A program made the position numbers and the translations under genes. From Pieris napi (Eukaryota; Arthropoda; Insecta; Lepidoptera; Pieridae), in contig NC_062239.1 of NCBI RefSeq assembly GCF_905475465.1, positions 186,001 to 250,000 on the forward strand: a stretch of DNA of 64,000 nucleotides. The letters run 5' to 3'. Below are positions 58,801-64,000 of this stretch, in pieces. The notes under the pieces are model-generated. The model was given only the letters and a program-made list of their open reading frames with translations. It did no database searches and was not told the origin of the DNA. The number at the start of each line of letters is the position of its first letter. The stretch's first letter is position 1.

Positions 58801-61455
58801 AGTGAAAATAAAGACACACTTTCAATTGTTTTAAGACAAGGTTAAATTCTATAGAAGTCTTCAAACATAAACGAAGAACGGTGAGCACATTTGATGGTTG
58901 ATAGACAAATAAAAAGCGTCAATACCTTAAGGAACCATATACATTGTACAAACAAATTAATTATCAATAAATTTATCTTCGTATTTTTTGCTATTTAAAA
59001 TAATTTTAAAGGGGTTTATTAAAATTATCACAAAATTTACAAAAAGTTGGTGAAAAAATTAAATGAAAATCATTTGTCTTACTTACTAGGCCAGCACTGC
59101 TTTCACTAGTCACACATATTGTTAAATACTCGTAATTTATTTACTTTTCCTTTTCATAATAATAGTGTAAAAGGGGCGTTAGCATAATGTAAGTGTTTGT
59201 GAAATAAACGGACGCTTATGAGTGAGACGGCGTAGGTCTAACAGTTCAGAGACGTCTCGATACATAATGCATGATTCTCAACTATTTACCCTTAAATGTT
59301 TTCAGATTACGTTTTTCTTTTCAGATTTTACGGTGTTTACCATTTGATAAATATAAATTATATATATATCTAATTATTATAAAATATAAGTACGCTTTCC
59401 AAGATGCTTATTTTTTACACAATATACTAATTATATCTAATATCCTTATTTTACTAGGTACTGCTTGAATATTATAAATCTTCCATTAGCTCGCTTAAGT
59501 AGATGTGAACACACTCTGAATTATATGTTAGACAGAAATAAATTTGAGACTTAATTTGTTATTTAACCTCACGTGGTCACCAAACTATTAAAAAGATAAA
59601 CTTCGGACAGTGAACTTATAAAGGGACGAAAAACAAAAACGTCCAAAAGCTATTACAGATATCAACCGCAGGAATCGAAAAACATATCATTTGTGAGGCG
59701 AAACGCGTCCCTTATATCTTACAATAAAAATATACATACATAACGTGGAAGGTCTCACATAATATCTGATTATAGGATCGGGCCGCCATCGCATTATGAT
59801 AATGGTCGCTCGGGCGAAGCTACCAAATAGAAATAGATTGATTCACAATTTTTCTCGCACTCTGTAACGGCGGGGGCTGATTGATTCTGGCGTTATGTCG
59901 CTTATATTATTAGCGCCGTGTTTTCTTAATCAATATTTTCATTACTGGACTGAGGAACTACTAAAAAAGGAAAGGAACTCAGTGTAACTGTCGCATGCTC
60001 AGAGTAAACTTTTTACTTCAATGATTAATGAAACGAAATGCCGCAAAGATCTCACTACTCTTGAAAAGGAGAGACCTTTTGTGGGTGCGAATAAATATTA
60101 TAAAGTGGGTCGTTATCTTATCATAACCAAAACGCCTATTAATTATATTGTGTCCTACAATATTACACAATGTTTAATGTGTTTAAGCAATTTTTGTATA
60201 GTAAAGCAGACGTCAATTATGTGTGGAATCAGTGGTTGAGCTAAGTACACACATTGAGTATTCATTTGTTTTCGGACAAAGCCTGCCGCGTGTGATTAAT
60301 ATTAAAAAGTTCATTCAACTTCTCTCATCATGAAAGATTAGCGAATTTCAGCAACATTATACATTCAAAGCCCATTGTTCTACTTTCACGAAAAAAAGAT
60401 AGACGAAACGGTAAAGTAATGTATCATATTTATTATGTCCGCGCTCTTTTTCACCTGCGCTATACAAATAATTATTTACAAATATGAGAATCAGGTTTAA
60501 TCGTTTTTATTGTAGGCGTAAATAATACTATTTCTATTGAAGTAAGGATAAAAACATCTACAATTGTACACATTGTCAAGCTTAAAGGAAGATAATAGGA
60601 TGCAAGTTTATCGGAAGAGAGAGCTGCGCAGCTGCAGCGCGTGATTAGTGCCAAGGGGAGGGGTCTTCTCTAAGATTGTACTTGTATTATGTTGCCGACA
60701 GTTGGCGGACAAAACTGCCAGTTTATGCAACACATGACGGGCTGAATTTACTTCTTATATGGCACATATTAAAAACGTCCATTAACAATTGATTGTAATG
60801 GACTTTGATTGTAACCCAATGGTAATTTATGGACCAGCTATTTACTGTATACAATTAATACTTGATTGTAATTGAAATAACGTTATTTTGAATAATGCTA
60901 CTGTTGCCTGTATTCTGTGCTAATCCAGTGTATCGAAGGCTTCTTTCTCGTAAAGTAATTTTCCTTTTATATAGTTCTGTTATCGATATTCTCGTTTGCA
61001 TGAAGTTTTGTTGTTGTCTTAATCCGATTAATGTAAGAAACAGATGTTTTCATTACAAAATAAATCCAAGTAACAAACTTACAATAGTTTAAAAACACAA
61101 TGGATTGAAACTGCCCAAAACAGCATCTAATTTAGCATCGCTGGCCACTTGTGCTGAGGAAATTCGTCACATCCGGTCCCGGAGGCTTTCACGAGCGCCT
61201 TGAGGCACTAATTTCCGCTTAACAAAAGCGTACTCGACTCTTTTGTTGCTCAAATAATTGCGTTTTTCGACTCACTTCAAATCATTTGCCTTAATATTAC
61301 ATGAATCTGAAGGCAAGTCGTAAGCTGGCGACGATCTCATAAGAACCTGGTAATGCACTTCGTCGTCGTCACGGTCGTCAAAAAGGCACTTATCACCCTC
61401 AAATAATGTGTGTTGTAATGTAAATGCATGTACATAAAACGTGGAAATAAAATAA
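55870..61455. other. Intergenic DNA with two GC-rich islands, no gene recognised
   Basis: No coding feature is supported. GC- and CpG-richer blocks lie at about 57400-57610 and 58425-58570. The second contains CTAATTAG and CCAACTAATTGC, homeodomain-like cores. An AT-rich patch near 56230-56285 has a direct repeat of AGGAAAATTAT around TATATA runs. Confidence 0.45.
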
Positions 61456-61460
61456 ATAAA

Positions 61461-61580
61461 TCAGTGGCGTTACACCCTTTTTAGGTCTAGGCCTCAGATT
61501 TCTGTATCTGTTTCATGATCATTTGTCACTCTAATAGGCAAGTAGGTGATCAGCCTCCTCTGTCTGACACACGCTGTCCG
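61461..61580 (+). repeat. Lepidopteran SINE fragment (tcagtggcg...taggcaagtaggtgatcag)
   Basis: TCAGTGGCGTTACACCCTTT and TTAGGTCTAGGCCTCAGATT are followed by CATGATCATTTGTCACTCTA, ATAGGCAAGTAGGTGATCAG and CCTCCTCTGTCTGACACACG. I recognise this as a widespread moth SINE (or LINE-tail) sequence. It is preceded by AAATAAATAAAT. The usual 3' half is missing. Confidence 0.8.
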
Positions 61581-61994
61581 ATAGATTTTCGATAAATCTA
61601 TTAAATAAATGTTGTATAAATCTAAATCAAAAGAATCAGCCTGCCTAGACTTTAATTAAAACAATAGTCAATTGCTATACATACATATTCTTAAAATGTT
61701 TTATTTAATGAAAATTTACTATATTTTATTTGAAATAAACCGTTATTATCACTATACCATAAAGGCTTACCATAATAATAATTCCCAATAGGCTTTATTC
61801 ACCAACAATTACCTCGTAATGTTGGAGGGAGGTAATAATTAAAATTCCATTTGCGGCGAGAAACATCGAAATAAATTAACGAAACTACTGAATTGACCTG
61901 TTTTATCTCATTCCTTTCGCACGATTTACCTCATTAATGCGATAATAATACGGCTCCTTTTTAAGTACAGCCGTATAAACGGAGATAATGAATG

Positions 61995-62020
61995 GTTGTA
62001 GTAGTAGTAGTAGTAGAAGT
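61995..62020 (+). repeat. GTA trinucleotide microsatellite
   Basis: About six consecutive GTA units (61998-62016) with one degenerate unit after them. Confidence 0.9.
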
Positions 62021-62319
62021 AGGAACTTTCACAAAATCAGATTATCTAAATATGTAACTAAATTGTGTAATTTGTATTGGTTATGTTAAATAAAACAAGA
62101 TTAATAATGTAGGTGTATTGCGTTATAAATGTTTAATTTACTTTATAAACAAAAAAGGAACAACTAAATATTTACTAAAATTCACGCTTGAAATAATAAG
62201 ATAGTAATTCTATTTGTGAAAAACATCGCCGATTCTTCCACGTAAGTGAAGCAACGAGCAAAGGTAAGAAATAAATTGCGTTCCATTTCATTGATAGCGA
62301 AATATATTTTTGTACGAAT

Positions 62320-62479
62320 AGCGAAACTAATTGATCGCAACACCTTCAAAGATTTCCTCGGGGGAGCCGTCAACAGGGCCATCGAGCGGAAATTAGAGAG
62401 AGAGGCTTCGCAGGAGTGCCTTCGTGTGAAGATCGCGATTGTTAGTTTACGGAACCAATTATATAAGCAACATTTATAG
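62320..62479 (+). other. Unexplained coding-like open frame (possible orphan exon)
   Basis: The frame ending at a TAG at 62477 reads KLIDRNTFKDFLGGAVNRAI and ERKLEREASQECLRVKIAIV, then SLRNQLYKQHL. The piece from about 62335 to 62450 is richer in GC than its surroundings, and the peptide is charged and helix-like. A candidate acceptor TACGAATAG precedes 62321. No family is recognised and no partner exon is visible. It could be an exon of an unseen gene, a conserved noncoding element or chance. Confidence 0.25.
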
Positions 62480-62499
62480 TCATTTTAAATGTAACAAAT

Positions 62500-64000
62500 T
62501 AAATAAGGCTGTTAAACATGAAATATAAATTTTATAATGTTATTGTTTGTTTTGTAAATTATACGTTGTATTAATTCTGCTGTAGCAGTTGAACAGAGAA
62601 CCCTGAGGTCGTACGTTCCAGCACCAGCCACACTTGCTCGTTGTTTTCCACAGCCAAGAAAACAATCGAACTGTAAGTATATGTCATAGAAGGCTTATCA
62701 AAGAAACAAACGGATAAATTAGTCAGCTTCGTGTTCCTTTGGAGCTCCCAAACTTTCGTAGCATTATTAGAAAACGGAAAATATTAGCATAGTATTTACA
62801 TAGGAGATATTTTATATTTATAACTGAATGAACAAATGTAATCTGTGTTAGTAAAATTTCGTTTGAAAAATTCGTTATTCCTCAATAATAGCAACATTTC
62901 AATAACTTTCATTTTTCAATACATTACGTACTAGTGAAGCTTCAGCGAGTTTTTGCTCGAATATTAAAATTCAGATGGTTTCAAATATTGGCCATACTGA
63001 TTGAAAGTACTTTTGAATAATTTATTATGTTTATGACAAGGCTTTTGATGCACGAGATTATTTAATTACATAAACAACTCGTGAAATTACTAAACCAAAA
63101 TGGAAGTATTGTATATAAATCAAAATCAGTTAACTTTATTTATAATGGTAACCGTGGTATCAATTAAAAATACCTTTAAAATAACTACTGAGTACAAACA
63201 ATATGTGCAAAAGATATTTTTCCTTTGTATTTTTATTTACTAATCAAATTAGAAGACCCCTTTCTTCTTAATATCGCAAAGAGAGCCCTAAATATTGGAT
63301 AAACGAATTATATATTCTGTTTGCGTCCAGGAAAAATGTTGTGAATTCATTTTTGCTTATTCAAAACATTTAAAACTAGGATTCGCTTTAAATATATTTT
63401 TTGCGTATTGTATTACTTTTTATTCCACCTTCCTTTTAATAAAAATTAACTTATATTCTTGTAAATAAAAACATTGGTACAAATTAATAAAATATAAAAT
63501 TAAATGATTTTATTACTAAATAATACAAAGTTATTTTGGTACTTATAATATTATATAGATTATATTTAGTAGTGTAATGCACAGTTTCACGAAAGTCAGC
63601 AAACTAATTAATGCTTCCGACGATAACTCATCATCAATCATAGACTGTTGCTTGTCCTTTGTGGACACCACTTTGGTTAAGGCAAAGAAATATAACGATT
63701 ATTTAACTTTAAATAAATTTGATAAAGTTATACAATATATAATATAAAAATATCGACAATAAATAAATGGTGTAAGGGATTGGAATGATAAATACGTCTA
63801 CAATGGCCAAATAAGCTCACCTTCAGATTTCACCACGAAGGAAATTGATAGATAAAGAAACAGTATTGAAGCCTATAGGAACTTATGAAAAATATAGAAA
63901 CCTCTGAGTTAATGTAGCGTTAGTTTTTTCATACCTGTATACTCCCTGTACCTACTTATGGGTGCCAAATCTGGGCACCTACAAACGCGAACTATTCAAA
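62500..64000. other. AT-rich end of window, no gene recognised
   Basis: Nothing coding is supported. At about 62600-62625 GAGGTCGTACGTTCCAGCACC faintly resembles the box B region of a tRNA-derived SINE, but no box A or tail confirms it. Confidence 0.4.

Noticed and set aside
62590..62640. tRNA-like box B word GAGGTCGTACGTTCCAGC
   Set aside because: No box A at the right spacing and no cloverleaf can be drawn. At most it is a ruined SINE head.

Overview
The window looks like a stretch of moth or butterfly (Lepidoptera) nuclear DNA. It is AT-rich and sparsely coding, its introns have ordinary GT-AG borders, and it carries several dispersed repeats that I recognise as typical of lepidopteran genomes: SINE and LINE tails, jockey-type LINE fragments, and Tc1/mariner and hAT DNA transposons. 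No bacterial, viral or organellar gene organisation is visible.

Only one cellular gene can be supported. It is a dpr-family (defective proboscis extension response) cell-surface protein with two immunoglobulin domains, on the + strand in six exons between 12496 and 21017. The exons join in consistent phase. Ig1 spans exons 1-2, a 45-bp Pro-rich mini-exon (exon 3) forms an optional linker, Ig2 spans exons 4-5, and exon 6 encodes a short tail that probably receives a GPI anchor. The first visible exon opens in phase 1, so the signal-peptide exon and promoter lie upstream of the window, across an intron of at least 12.4 kb. dpr proteins bind DIP partners on opposing neurons and act in synaptic specificity.

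The rest is intron or intergenic DNA with transposon debris. 10.9-11.6 kb: antisense fragment of a jockey-like LINE inside the upstream intron. 16.1 kb: LINE 3' tail inside a dpr intron. 26.5-27.2 kb: internally deleted mariner with a perfect 18-bp palindrome at the deletion. 29.0-30.4 kb: 5'-truncated LINE reverse transcriptase with one stop and one frameshift. 31.2-32.5 kb: relic of a protein-coding sequence carrying the motif VNDTAERAVK. 37.5 kb: long hairpin. 38.04-42.56 kb: hAT element with an 8-bp target duplication, itself invaded by a complete-ended Tc1-like DD34E transposon at 38.73-40.37 kb. 45.4 kb: cluster of GAGATCTCG-type palindromes. 46.4-47.0 kb: two LINE 3' ends meeting tail to tail. 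51.6, 54.8, 55.8 and 61.5 kb: common lepidopteran dispersed repeats.

The remaining AT-rich sequence holds scattered islands richer in GC and CpG (near 9.7, 17.9, 47.3, 49.8, 55.4, 57.5, 58.5 and 62.4 kb). They are unexplained by genes and may be regulatory elements; this is inference. I see no tRNA, rRNA, CRISPR or operon. The least ordinary items are the dpr mini-exon with tandem acceptors, the nested transposons, the large hairpins and the VNDTAERAVK relic. None is clearly a new biological system.
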